A DNA stretch of 64,000 nt from Gonatopus flavifemur (Eukaryota > Arthropoda > Insecta > Hymenoptera > Dryinidae). This document shows positions 45,963 through 56,887 of the stretch, piece after piece. The translations under genes and the position numbers were made by a program. Location: contig JAFFJZ010000001.1 of assembly GCA_018340375.1 (NCBI GenBank), forward strand, positions 62,798,001 to 62,862,000. Direction: 5' to 3'. Positions within the stretch are counted from its first letter, which is position 1; the number at the start of each line of letters is the position of its first letter. The notes under the pieces are model-generated. The model was not told the DNA's origin. It ran no database searches and saw only the letters and a program-made list of their open reading frames with translations.

Positions 45963-46439
45963 GGGACCGTCCATAAACTACGTGGCCCTATTTTTGCAAG
46001 TTTGTGATCCCTCCCCTCCCCCCATGTAGCTCTACCGTGGCTTTTCTTTGAATACCCCCCCCCCCCGTGGGAACGTAGTTTTTCACGTTCAACTGAATTA
46101 ATTTCAATCGAATGAATTTTTATTCGAATATGACCTTAATAAAATTGAAATTGACTGAAATGACAGATTTATTTCATTGAAATAAAATTCCTCTCATTTC
46201 AAATGCAATGTACTTAAATGAAGAAGAATCTTATTCAATCCCATCAAATATATATCCATTTGTTATATTCAAATGGATCATTTTTCTGGATATTTATATA
46301 GAATTTTCTTCCAAGTACAACATGAATAAAAAACCACGTAGTTCGGAACCAACCCCCCCCCCCCCCATGTAGCCTAACGTAGCATTTCATCTTACCCCTC
46401 CCTCCCCCTAAATTGGCCACGTAGTTTATGGATGACCCC
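45963..46439. mobile_element. 477-bp PIF/Harbinger-like MITE, TAA duplication
   Basis: Tips GGGACCGTCCATAAACTACG and (reverse complement) GGGGTCATCCATAAACTACG are inverted repeats continuing into TGGCC. TAA lies on both sides (45960-45962, 46440-46442), and the intact tandem unit 153 bp downstream shows a single TATAATGACAATGGG, confirming a 3-bp duplication. GGG tips with TAA/TTA duplication fit PIF/Harbinger. Two poly-C tracts (46055-46066, 46353-46366) lie in the same strand orientation. No coding capacity. Confidence 0.8.
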
Positions 46440-46988
46440 TAATGGCAATGGGCCCCAGGCTGAGTCCATCCTCTTTAACCCAGTATTGGGGAATGACGAT
46501 GGGGCCCATGTTGGCTCAATTTTGGCCCTGTTGTGCTTTCCCATACAATTATGGTTGGTAGAAAATAGAAATACCCAAGCGTGTATTGCCTATAATGACA
46601 ATGGGCCCCAGGCTGGGTCCATCCTCTTCAACCCAGTATTGGGGAATGACGATGGGGCCCATGTTGGCTTAATCTTGATCCTGTCGTGCGTTCCCATACA
46701 ATTATGGTTGGTAGCGAATGGAAATAATGAAACTTAGTGCGGGCACATTTGAAATTGGCCCCAATTTGGACCAGCGTTAGGCCAAGATTGGGGTGAATTT
46801 ATATCTTGAGCATGTGTGTACAATCCTCAGCGTGTATAAATTTTGGTCCCACTTTGGTCCAGTCTTGGGCCCATACAGGCACGATGGAGCTCAACATTAG
46901 GCCCAAAACTGGGCCAAAGAGGGGCTAAAATTCATGCCCGCTGGGGTGGAATTCAAAGCAATTTTCCAATTTAAACAAAGGAAGGGGC

Positions 46989-47117
46989 TAGTGATCGGTG
47001 ATATTTCACGATATCGATATTTTATATGTAATTTGTATAAAGTTTTCATCGATATTTGATCACATTCAATATAAACTCGACAAAAATATCGATATTTGCA
47101 AATATCGCCGATCACTA
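46989..47117. mobile_element. 129-bp hAT mini-element
   Basis: Tips TAGTGATCGGTGATATTT and (reverse complement) TAGTGATCGGCGATATTT flank a core with inverted ATATCGATATTTT. The flanking octamers GAAGGGGC and GGAGGGGC match at 7 of 8 (46981-46988, 47118-47125). This fits a very small hAT MITE inserted in the GGGCCC-rich repeat. Confidence 0.75.
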
Positions 47118-47314
47118 GGAGGGGCAGTATTGATTGCCTAGTCTGGGTTCATGCTAGGCCCATGGTGTTAAAATCCTCGGGTAAAGCAATACAGCCAAGC
47201 TGGGAACGATGTTATCATCTCAGAGTTGGTCCCATTTGTCTGCCTAGCTTGGCCCCACGTTGGGCAGCATGGGCACCCATCCTGGGCGTAGATTGGGCCC
47301 GCTGTTAATACACG

Positions 47315-47635
47315 CCCCTTGTAGAAATGAATCATATGTGCGGCATATATGACCACACATGGTACATATATGATTTCACAGATTCATATATGACCCCTAT
47401 ATAATTCATATATGGGCCATATACATGTCATATATGGCGTTATGTTCCCTATATATGGGTCATGTTTGGTCCTTATATGGATTGAACAATCGTATATGAA
47501 TTTTATATGGTCATATATGCCACATATATGAATCACATATGATTTATATATGACCATATATGATTTGTACCAAGTCCCTATATGAATCAAATACAGTTTA
47601 TATATGGGCCATATATGAATCATTTTTACAAGGGG
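47315..47635. mobile_element. 321-bp element filled with CATATATG words
   Basis: The ends CCCCTTGTAGAAATGA and (reverse complement) CCCCTTGTAAAAATGA are inverted repeats. The whole interior is a degenerate array of CATATATG with short spacers (GGNCATATATGANN). No target duplication is clear. The fragment near 22170-22260 is a probable relative. Confidence 0.65.
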
Positions 47636-47649
47636 CCCGGGATTATTCA

Positions 47650-48560
47650 ACAATATTTTGAAAGCGCCCCTTCCTCAGGTCCGTATCATACGAATGCTAT
47701 GGAATTTTGAGTATATTCAATTCACGGGGTGTTACTTGTACGATATAAATTTCAAGCAAATGGGATGTGAGGGAAGAAAATGGTGAACACTGAGCTTCGA
47801 AACGAAATATGAAAATTTCGTAAAAACCGTTATCATGGGGGTATATTTCGTTTCCATCATTCGATCGTTATGAAATTTTCACTACAGTTTTATTCAGTGT
47901 CGGCAGTGGTTCCATCTACGTTCCAATCTGATCTTTACAGAAGAACGGGAGGGGAAAAGGGAACAGGTTCTCTGGGATTGTGAGTTCGCGATCGTGTATG
48001 GCTTCGGTTTCTGTTGTCCGATTGCAATGAAATTTATACCATAGTTTAGTTTTAGTCTCATTGTGGTCCCTTATGGGTTCCATCCCAATTGATTGAGATA
48101 TGTGGAACCATGTGGAACAAGAGTGTTTAGCAATTTGCACTGCTTGACGATATTTTCAAAGCATGCTTTTCCCATGACTGTATCGTTTGAATTCTGCTGA
48201 AACTCATATGAAATAACGATAGAACCATTATTGAACCATGGTATGAGTTTCGTCATAATTTTTTTGCGATTCACATTTTTTAACAATGTTTTGAAAGTAT
48301 CCCTTCCTCATATTCGTATCATTCGAATTTCGAGGAATTTTGAGTTATATATTCAATTCAATAGGTGTTAATTGTATGATGTAAATTCCAGGCAAATCGG
48401 AGCTGAGGGAAAAAAGGATGAGCACGCAGTTTCGAAACAAGTTTCGAAAATTTAGTACGTACCGTTCTTACGTGGATATATCTTCCGTTCCTGTTAATCA
48501 ACTGTTATGAAATTATTAACACAGTTTATAGGTGGCGTCATTATATATGATATTTGACAA
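47650..48560. repeat. Direct repeat, two about 270-bp copies 634 bp apart, family F relatives
   Basis: 47653-47920 and 48286-48555 are direct copies: both carry TTTTGAAAG..CCCTTCCTCA, TTCGTATCAT / CCGTATCATACGAAT, ATTCAATTCA, then AAATTCCAGGCAAAT-type words and GTTATGAAATTNTNACNACAG. Between them lie two further ATGAAATTTATACCATAG-type motifs, one inverted (near 48220-48250). The motif also occurs in the copies at 19.4 and 44.5 kb. Unidentified repeat family. Confidence 0.55.
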
Positions 48561-50334
48561 TATTGGAATCCTGAAAAGTTTTAGAATTCATTCCTCATGT
48601 AAATATGAAGGACATGGAAATAATGTATGCTTCTCCATACCGATTTTTTTATTTATAACGGAGTATCGATCTCTTTAGCTTTTTATACTTCATGAAGTAT
48701 AGAATGCGCTTCAAGTGGGGATTTTTTGTTTTTTCTTTCTCATTCGTTATGACTGTGAGGAAGCGTTATTGATTATTTTGTTCGCATTCGAATGTTGAAA
48801 AATATTCAAAACCATTGACAAGAACATTGAGAATAGGATTGCGTGAATCGATAATCGACGATTCATCATGTTCATTACGTATACGGTCCATTCATTTTCA
48901 TCGTTAGATGAATTCCGACACATTTCAGGATTCCAATTAATTATACGAATTAACAAAGAAGCGGTATGGGATCCACACGCGGGGATTTTATTGTGCGTAA
49001 ATTCGTAGCGCTGGATATTTAGGTAGGTGTTATTCGTACGATATTTCTCAAACTTCTTTTGGAAACCTTATGAAACAGAACTGCTGTTCAACCTTTAGAA
49101 GATGAGAAGGGACCAGCCTGGGAAACAAGATTTTTTATGTTTCGTCGGGGGAATTTTAAGGGCCGAATACGGAAAAACTGGTCAACAAATTTGGAAGGCA
49201 TCCCATCCCGTTTTCTGAAGGTTGATACGTGATTTGCAATCAAAAACGTAATAAAATTGAACACCTTGTTAACAGAAACGATTGAGGACTAATTTCGAAC
49301 TATCCTTAACTTTTTGATGAATCTCCACTGACTTTTGCTGTGTTAACATTTACAATTCTCAATTGCTATCAAATCCCGAGTATGACCTTGTACTCCAACA
49401 TATTTCGAATTTAATGGAACTTCGGATCCTTCAGAAACCTTCAACAACCTTCTTTCACTTCAAATACCCTCCAATTAGTATCAAGTCATCTCAGCCATAT
49501 AAATCTGTTCCCAGTGACTTTGTAATAACTTGGAGTATCTTCAAATTCATCCGTAAGTTTGGATCATCTGCAATGATCAACTCCCATCTCCTCAGCACAT
49601 TTCAAACCCCATTAAATACCTTGAATAATTCTCAATGGGAGTTATCTACTTCTGTATCCCGAACTGTATTCTGAAAAGAAAAAAAAACGAAATCTTTTGT
49701 GAACAAAATATTGAATATGGAAATTAGAATTCACATTCATCACCCCATAGAATTTCCCAAACGTCCTCGTGTTATCAGAAAAATAATAGATCAAGATAAA
49801 ACCAAAACATTCGTTTCTCCTTCCCGAAAAATATATTTGAGATCTATTTTATAAAATTTCTCTAAAAGATATGAATTTCTCCCACCGTTATGGCTCTATA
49901 TGTAATTCGATTGGAACTGGTTAAGAATGAGCGGTGCTTATTTCTATCTAGATTGATTGAATTTCATGTTTTGCTTTTCCCTCTTTCGTATCTCTGAAGC
50001 AAACAAAAACAAGGACGACAATGTCAAGATAATTATATTTTTATCATATCATTCTCGTTTCACCTCGAAAAAAAGCGAAGTTGAAATTGATCGTGGTTGA
50101 GGTTACAGAGAACAAATAAATCATATTTCTTTTAGAATTGTGATGAATAATAGATGAAAGAAGTGACTTCGGTTAGGAAAAAATATGTGAGGTAGAGGGT
50201 TATTTTTTCCAATTTATCGTTGTTTCTCACTGGATATGAATAGATGTGAATGAAATATCAAGGTTTGATCTGGTTTGTTGAAATAACCTTGTATTTCGGC
50301 ACATACGATTGGACATTAGCTCGTGATCTATTCT
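48561..50334. other. No recognised gene; possible coding relic near 49500-49672
   Basis: On the minus strand from a pyrimidine-rich AG (TTTTCTTTTCAG, 49672) one frame gives NTVRDTEVDNSH, stop, ELFKVFNGV, stop, then VLRRWELIIADDPNLRMNLK and LQVITKSLGTDLYG. It looks like a decayed protein but matches nothing I know, and the overlapping + strand frame of 103 codons is its shadow. The rest is plain AT-rich DNA. Confidence 0.3.
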
Positions 50335-50580
50335 CTGAATCTGAAAGAGTGAAAAATCACGTGTTTCACTCCACTAAGCCTCAGAAGTGACCAGTCCACT
50401 TCGAGTGAACCCTCACTCTTTTAGAAGGGAAAATTGACTCTAGAATTTGAGTGACTGTGAGTTTCTAACCTCAAACCTTAGAATATCACTCTAAAAGAGT
50501 GGAAATTTCACTCAAAGTTTCTACGGGCTCACTTTTGGCTGGGTGAAGAGTGAAATCTCACTCTACAAATTTTGGAGAGT
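50335..50580. mobile_element. GAGTGAA/TTCACTC-rich MITE, copy B
   Basis: It aligns with the reverse complement of copy C (57100-57358): GAATCTGAAAGAGTGAAAAA, GTTTCACTCCACTAA, GTTTCTAACCTCAAACCTTA, AATATCACT and GAGTGGAAATTTCACTC are shared. Tips (CTCTGAATCTGAAAGAGTG against CTCTCCAAAATTTGTAGAGTG) are imperfect inverted repeats. Confidence 0.7.
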
Positions 50581-50622
50581 ATGAAGTCGATAAAAGAGTG
50601 CTTGCGAGGGGATTCTTGGGTA

Positions 50623-50815
50623 CACTTTGAAGAATGATTGTGGAAATTTTCCCCCAAAAAATGGTGGCAGCAAAGTTCCTCCACAGTTTGGTGGACTTTT
50701 CCTTCATTTGTGGAGGATAACCCCATATTTTTGATGAAAAAATGATTCCCCCACAATCAAGGGACAGAATCCAACACTGAAATGAGGAAAAACTCCCCAA
50801 ATTCTTTACAGTATG
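50623..50815. mobile_element. CACTG-ended MITE, copy E1
   Basis: In direct orientation this matches the reverse complement of 56321-56576: GAATGATTGTGG, AAAAAATGGTGGCAGCAAAG, TTCCTCCACAG, TTTTTGATGAAAAAATGATT and CTCCC.AAATTCTTTACAGT. It abuts copy B, while at 56-57 kb the relatives of both elements again lie near each other. Confidence 0.65.
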
Positions 50816-52938
50816 GAATTTACTATGAATTTGACTAAAAATTCCGAGTCTTATGGGATTTTCCGCAATGTTTTTTGAGGTTACAAATTGATGGGGAATA
50901 ACAGTAATTTTCTCAACGTTAATTTAACCCAAAACAAACCTTTCATCGTCACCACACGGAAAAAAAAATTTCGGGAAAATTCCAGTATCGTACTGAAAGC
51001 AATTAGTAGCCTGTACATTTGTACTGAAAAATTACATTCAAATCATGAAAATCCCAGTACACGTATCAGAAAATTCTTGTATCTATACTGGAAAATTGAA
51101 GTGAAAAACATGAATTTTGATGTAAAATACAGAAAAATTCTGGTACAACAGGAATTTTTTTGTACTGAAGCTGAAAAATTCGTCATGAACAGAAATTTTT
51201 CACTTCCTGGGTTCCGGAAAATTGCAATTTTTTTAAACGGTATAGTTGAAACAACTACCCTCTTTCTCCTGTGCAGCGTCGGAAGGCTAGGATCTGCGCT
51301 GGTCCTAGGCGAAATTCTGGTGGATTGGTTGAAAAAGGGGGTGAATTAGATGATTGTACACCGAGAGGAAGTATAAATTGCTGTTATCTAACAAAATTAG
51401 TGAAATAATGACTCACTTATTCTTATCATACGATGTAGAGTACAAGTTTTAAGTGCAATCAACACATAGTTTCTGATGATTAAAAGATCGTTTACATCGC
51501 ATTATTCCGAAAGTAGTAAAAGAAATGTACTGCGGAGTATAGAAATATTTTTAGGAATGATGCAACTTGGGATTCAAGTTCTCGGTTGACTATGATAATT
51601 ATCCAGTAATTGTGCATTACGTGTGCATAAGAGTACATATGTACTCACGTATGAAAACAAGTTTTAGGAACATCTTTCATTAGGATCATCAATTCGTTTA
51701 TATGAAACATGAATATTTATGACTTCTAAATGGTGCTGGAAAAACTTATAAATTTAAATAACAGTAGCAGACGTGGTTCGAGCGTGAAATTTCACACTTT
51801 ATTTTTGATTGTACATACAGTGATAACGAGAGATACTGTGGTCGCTCGTTTCATTATACATGCGTTTGTCATAACATTGTAATTCACCGCAAATTCAAAC
51901 AGACATGGTTTGCTGATACCTTGATTTTGTGATAGTATTGTTGGGAATGTTATTGCTTGTGGTTGTAATTGTACTACAAATTCAATTGAAAACGCTTTAT
52001 CGGAGCATTATCAACGCTTTAACACTTTTCCCAAGTATTCATCAATATGTTGTGATGATCATGATGACTCAAGCAAGGAATAGAATAAGAAATATCGAAA
52101 TTGACCTATTCTGTAGAATATAGAACATAGAAATATTCCCATATTTTTTTCATAATACCAATCTTCAACTGATTCTCATATAATAACTCACAATTTTTCT
52201 TTCATATTTCATGAGAAACTGTGATGAATTTGTTTGGTAAGAAAAAGATTCACTCAAATGTTCCATTTCGGCGAACCCAATCCTTGTATCTTACAATTAA
52301 AAGAAAACCTTTCTCCTCCTCCTCCTCGACATACAACAAAACAATGAAGCTCACAATAAGCTAAGACTGTGATTATTGATTAAGAGCCCGAGTATTAAAA
52401 TGGGTGGATCCAACCTTGGCCTCGTTATCAGTTACCATCAGCGAACATTGAAACACCTTAACAGTGTAGTAATCAAGGAATCCCAATTACTACGCAAACA
52501 CAAATTCAATTTATATTCTCTCGAATTCTCAAACCGTTATTCATGTCGATGTTTCGATACCGATACTTCAAGTTACCGCGATTGTAACTGACTCAATTCT
52601 GTAATTCCAAATCCGAAAAATAAATACCACCTGAACCGAAAAGAAATCGAGGAAAATAAATACACGAAATGGGATCAGAAAGTATTCAAATGATCCATTG
52701 TCGATCTCGATGTTTCGAAATCACGAATTCGTAGAATTCGTCTTCAGTCAACATCAATCGGTTTCAATTTGTCCTCGAAAATAGACCGAAATGTATTCTG
52801 AAGTATCGTGAATTCGAACACAACTTTCAAACGAGAATCAATTGATTACGAATTCACACAAGGAATTTCATTCTGTACCAACACCGAGAGAAATAAAATC
52901 TCACTCCGAGGATAAAAAAAGATTCTGTTCTAAAAACG

Positions 52939-53115
52939 CTATCGTTTTATAAAGTTTCCATCAAGTTTCTCGATCACATTTCTTAGTAGCGTAGTGTATT
53001 TTTCAATATTGACATTTTTGAATGAATTGTAACATTCATTGGTTATCGAATTACGTATATATCTTTCGATTGAACTGTCACCTTTTGACGCATTATTGAA
53101 GTTTAATTTTTTTCC
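52939..53115 (-). CDS. Possible terminal coding exon, unrecognised
   Basis: From a candidate acceptor (GTGAACGCAG|CT) the minus strand is open to a stop at 52939. The translation is hydrophilic and helix-prone: HHFVELGKKLNFNNASKGD, ERYIRNSITNECYNSF, NVNIEKYTTLLRNVIEKL. An in-frame ATG at 53145 could instead start a 68-residue ORF. No family recognised, no partner exon. Confidence 0.25.
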   Translation of the reverse strand, partial: GKKLNFNNASKGDSSIERYIRNSITNECYNSFKNVNIEKYTTLLRNVIEKLDGNFIKR

Positions 53116-54293
53116 AAGTTCAACAAAGTGGTGAGCTGCGTTCACAGATCACGGAGAAGTTAATTTTTCATGAAAAATATATTAGAAAATTTCTCAGCAG
53201 GTACAATTCCATTGATTCCCCTCTCAGAGGTCAAATTCGCGTTAGAGTTCGTGATTATCTGGATGAACGCATAATGAAAACACACGTGAGATAAAAGGAA
53301 GAAACAGCCAACTGAGCGGGAAAGGAAACGAACGATTCGACATGGAAGAGGAATCGATAAATGGAGTTGACAAATGATCAGTTCAAACTAATCATGTCAC
53401 AAAAATCGACATCCCATGTCGATTCCGTTGTTCTTGTCGTTATTTTCATAGATTTTATGTCCGAGGAATCATCCAGTACTTGATTTAGTTGAGTGGACGT
53501 TTTTTCCACATGAAATTGCGTAACTTGATATGATATCTTGAAGAATTCTCGAATTCATCTTTGATCAATTTTATTCAAAATAATTTTCATGAAAATTGAA
53601 ACTTGTTTCCTACAATTCAGTATCCTATTCGAATAGATCATTGCGCATGAGACAAAAACATAATGATATAATCACGTGAGGAATTTGAATATTGAAATTA
53701 AGGTTCTAAACCTGAAGTATTTGGATCGTTTATCGAGCGAGTAAGCTCAATCTCTTTGGAGAAGAAGAAATATGAACACAGGAAATACATGAGCTTTATT
53801 ATTTGGCGAGCAGAGTTTGTATTGCGAGAATAAAATGAAAAATCAGTCTGTCCATTTCAAGGATACAAGAACATAGGATTCAACCACAATACTCTTTTTC
53901 TTGCTCTCGCTCTTAGCCATTGCATGCAATTTTTCATGGCTCCAGAGAAACAATTCTGCTGTCAACTGTACACGTCTTCTCATATTTCAATTATTCTATG
54001 AAATTCGATGATGGACTTGATGAACCATTTGGAATTATTGTAACCACAGAGCTTAATTTCAACTCTAACGATTTTGTTCCTTGAATATTTTAGCATTAAA
54101 GCTTTGATAACATTCAAGAAATTGAAAGTAAATTTTGAAGAATTTCATTTCATGTCACGGAGTAATAAAAGAAATGAATAATTATTCTTCCATGTCAAAG
54201 TTTCTAGCCTATGTCACTATTTAACTTTCCTTCTGGTATCTTCAAGAGATAGCAATTTTCGACAGATCATTGTTTGCAGAAAATGCGGACTCG

Positions 54294-54376
54294 GTGACCG
54301 TCATTTGCAAGTCGACTTCACATACAAACTTCACTTACAGCCCGCACATGAAGTCGACTTGTAAATAGCTGTCACT
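54294..54376. repeat. Hairpin with 27-28-bp arms
   Basis: GTGACCGTCATTTGCAAGTCGACTTCA is mirrored by TGAAGTCGACTTGTAAATAGCTGTCAC across a spacer of about 29 bp, with about four mismatches. Probably a very short MITE; a structured RNA is less likely. Confidence 0.6.
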
Positions 54377-55003
54377 CTCACTATTCTTCCAGCAGTTATC
54401 TATTCTCTATTACAACAGAAACTGTTAAATTACTTTCAAACTCGCATGACATGATACGAACGGCTTCCTGAATTCAATCGCAATTCTTAAAACGATTCGA
54501 GTTTCCAATTCAAACCTTCATAAATAAATGAAACATACTACTACCGCGCATGAAGCAAACAAAACTGTGATCATTCTCCATTGAATTTCAATACGGAAAA
54601 ATCCAAGGCAATTTTTTCTTCTCACAATAAAATTCATAACACAAATGGTGCATCAGGTTCCCATTCTCATAGTGCATCAAGATATCAGAATTCTTGGAAG
54701 GATTCTTCCGATTTCTTTCTCCGCGATGAAAAGATCTCAATATACTACGAGTGGGATTAAGGAAGCTGAGAAGATGCGAGAAATGTTCTTTTTTGTAAAG
54801 ACTTTCCATTACGAATTCAAATATGGACAATTGGAACCAAACTCGTGTTTGCATTCACCATAACGATGTACTGGTTCGTACTCACATGTACTATCATATT
54901 GAATGGAAGATTTAATTGGATCAAATTAAGATTTATATCGGAGTAGTTTGTACGTAATTCGATTAAATCTGAGAATCCTCGTGGCGAATCAAATATCGTA
55001 GCC

Positions 55004-55261
55004 ATGGGAAGGAGAAGAGGAAAAAGAAAAAAACAGACATCATCGAAGGAAATGAATTATACACTTGAAAGCACTGTACATACAAACTGCAATGTTCGTG
55101 AAACATTGTCGACTATAACATTCTCCTTCACGCACTTCTATCTCGGGAGGACAGTCTTCGAGTACTTCTTCAAGTCGCGGAAGCTCCAAGACTTCCAGAA
55201 GAAATTACATGTTGAAGAGGTCTCTTCAACCAAACCACTATTAACAACACTTCTGTGTTGA
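55004..55261 (+). CDS. Small ORF of 85 codons, doubtful
   Basis: An ATG in good context (GTAGCCATGGG) opens a frame with a basic N-terminus (MGRRRGKRKKQTSSKE) and a second half with GC-ending codons (TTC, AAG, GAG, CTC) around FEYFFKSRKLQDFQKKLHVE. The same 120 bp are also open in two minus-strand frames, one reading LEVLELPRLEEVLEDCPPE. Therefore the composition, not selection on one frame, may be the cause. No family recognised. Confidence 0.15.
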   Translation: MGRRRGKRKKQTSSKEMNYTLESTVHTNCNVRETLSTITFSFTHFYLGRTVFEYFFKSRKLQDFQKKLHVEEVSSTKPLLTTLLC

Positions 55262-56320
55262 GTATTGTATTCGCGTATTTCAAGCTTTCTCATTCGACAT
55301 TTCTTCTTTTTTTCTTTTTAGTCTCTTTAGAACGACATTTTTGTTTTGTGACCGGTGTGTATTTAATGGATATGCCTATTGTTCTTCATCGCTGTACCTT
55401 TTGTTTCTTGAATTGAAAGATTCTAAGAAAAACGTTGATGAATGAGCGAACTCAACCAAGTAACAAAGAATAACTATATTCGACTGTGATATTCGATTTG
55501 ATGAATTGAAACATCCAGCGGATAGGGATGCTTGAAAGAGAATGGTTGTACAGATCCAGCTCATGAATTTCGTATTTTGGAGAAGCAAACATATTGTACT
55601 TTGTTCTCGTGTTATGGACGCTTGGAATATTCTATTTCGATAAATGAATCTCAGAGAAACTAAAGCAAAATCCAGACAAATATTTCAATCTTTGGAGCAA
55701 GTACGGTATGATTGCAATGAATAGTCGTTTTTGAATGGAAGTTGCCTCTCAACGGAATTTTAGGAAATATTTTGTCGATACCATAAGAGAGAACTCTGAA
55801 TTCCAAATGTGTATCTAGAGACCTTCAATTCTCTTCTAGAGAATATATAATAGCATGAATGCGCGCAAGAAAAATTTGCTGCAAATTCAACAGATGGGAA
55901 GATTGAAGATCAAAACAACATACTTCCTCTAAATGTGAATCACAAATTTATTTCACGTCAGCTGAATTTTTATTCCCATCAGGATGTTTTTGGACAATTA
56001 AATCCGAATATATGATCTAAAACAACCTCATCACTGAGAAAACTGAATAGTCACTACAACTGAAGAATTTTTAGTTGTCTTATAATAGTTGGTGCAACAA
56101 AGTTTTTTTGTTCGAGGAGCTATAAATGAAGTCACATGTCTATGAAATAATTAGTTGTGACAACAATAGAATATTTAGTCATACGTTTCAATTGATTGCA
56201 CTGAAGATATGTAACTATTAACCGTTAGTTGTATCAACTAGTATATTACAGTAAGGGAAAATAAAAATTTTAGTTGATAAAATGAAAAACTTTCAAAGCA
56301 AATTGTTTGGTTTTTAGAAT

Positions 56321-56576
56321 CACAGTGTAAAAAATATAGGGAGGTTTTCTTTCAACTGTTGGTGGATTTCGTCCCCGCATCTTGGGGGAATTAGTTTTTT
56401 TATCAAAAATGAGGGGCTTCTTCACTACTTTGAGGAATTATTTTGTTTTTTGGGTGTTGAATCCTCTATGAATGAAGGGAAAGTTCACTAAATTATGGTG
56501 AATGATTCCCCATCTGTGGAGGAACTTTGCTGCCACCATTTTTTAAGGGAAAATACCACAATCATTTTCCACAGTG
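56321..56576. mobile_element. CACTG-ended MITE, copy E2 (inverted relative to E1)
   Basis: Ends CACAGTGTAAAAAATATAGG and, reverse complemented, CACTGTGGAAAATGATTGTGG are loosely inverted repeats. The interior aligns with the reverse complement of 50623-50815, with about 60 bp of extra sequence here. It lies inside the 56032-58076 element. Confidence 0.65.
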
Positions 56577-56887
56577 CAGAACTCATAAGTCCCATCAACT
56601 GATCTCAATTATCATATTTTATGTTATTATATACTTTCAACAGTGCACTGAAAGAATTGTTGACTTGTCCTGGCGAAAGACTTAATGAAATAGGACATCG
56701 AACAAAAACTGTTTTTGTCTCGTGAAAGTATTAGTTATTCTAACTAAAATTTTTTGTCACAACAATTATCATTTCAGTTGTGGTAACTCAAATTTTTCGT
56801 TCAATTTTGTTCCTTCCTGGCCAGATATCGCATCACTTCATTTTGTGGATCCTTATTTTACGAAAAAAGTTTGAGCAAAATATCACT

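Larger units (their letters stand above)
45941..47314. repeat. GGGCCC-rich repeat with a 153-bp tandem duplication
   Basis: Two copies of a 153-bp unit (CCCAAGCGTGTATTG, CAATGGGCCCCAGGCTG, GTATTGGGGAATGACGATGG, CATACAATTATGGTTGGTAG) lie head to tail; the second spans about 46576-46730. The first is split by a MITE (45963-46439). Downstream, degenerate GGCCCA / TGGGCC words continue to 47314, where an inverted version of the unit start (GGGCCCGCTGTTAATACACG) appears, so the whole block may be one element with inverted ends. A hAT mini-element is inserted at 46989-47117. Frames here are repeat artefacts. Confidence 0.6.
50816..56020. other. 5 kb without a recognised gene
   Basis: About 50950-51245 is rich in CAGTA, GTACTGAA and GAAAAATT words in both orientations and may be another decayed MITE. 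A CTC trinucleotide run lies near 52315-52328. A hairpin (54294-54376), an exon candidate (52939-53115) and a multi-frame open stretch (55004-55261) are listed separately. Confidence 0.45.

Noticed and set aside
46432..46737. 101-codon + strand frame with an internal protein repeat
   Set aside because: The repeat is the 153-bp tandem DNA unit (153 is divisible by three), so the apparent protein repeat follows from DNA duplication.
49363..49674. 103-codon + strand frame
   Set aside because: It is the antisense shadow of a better, though broken, minus-strand frame.
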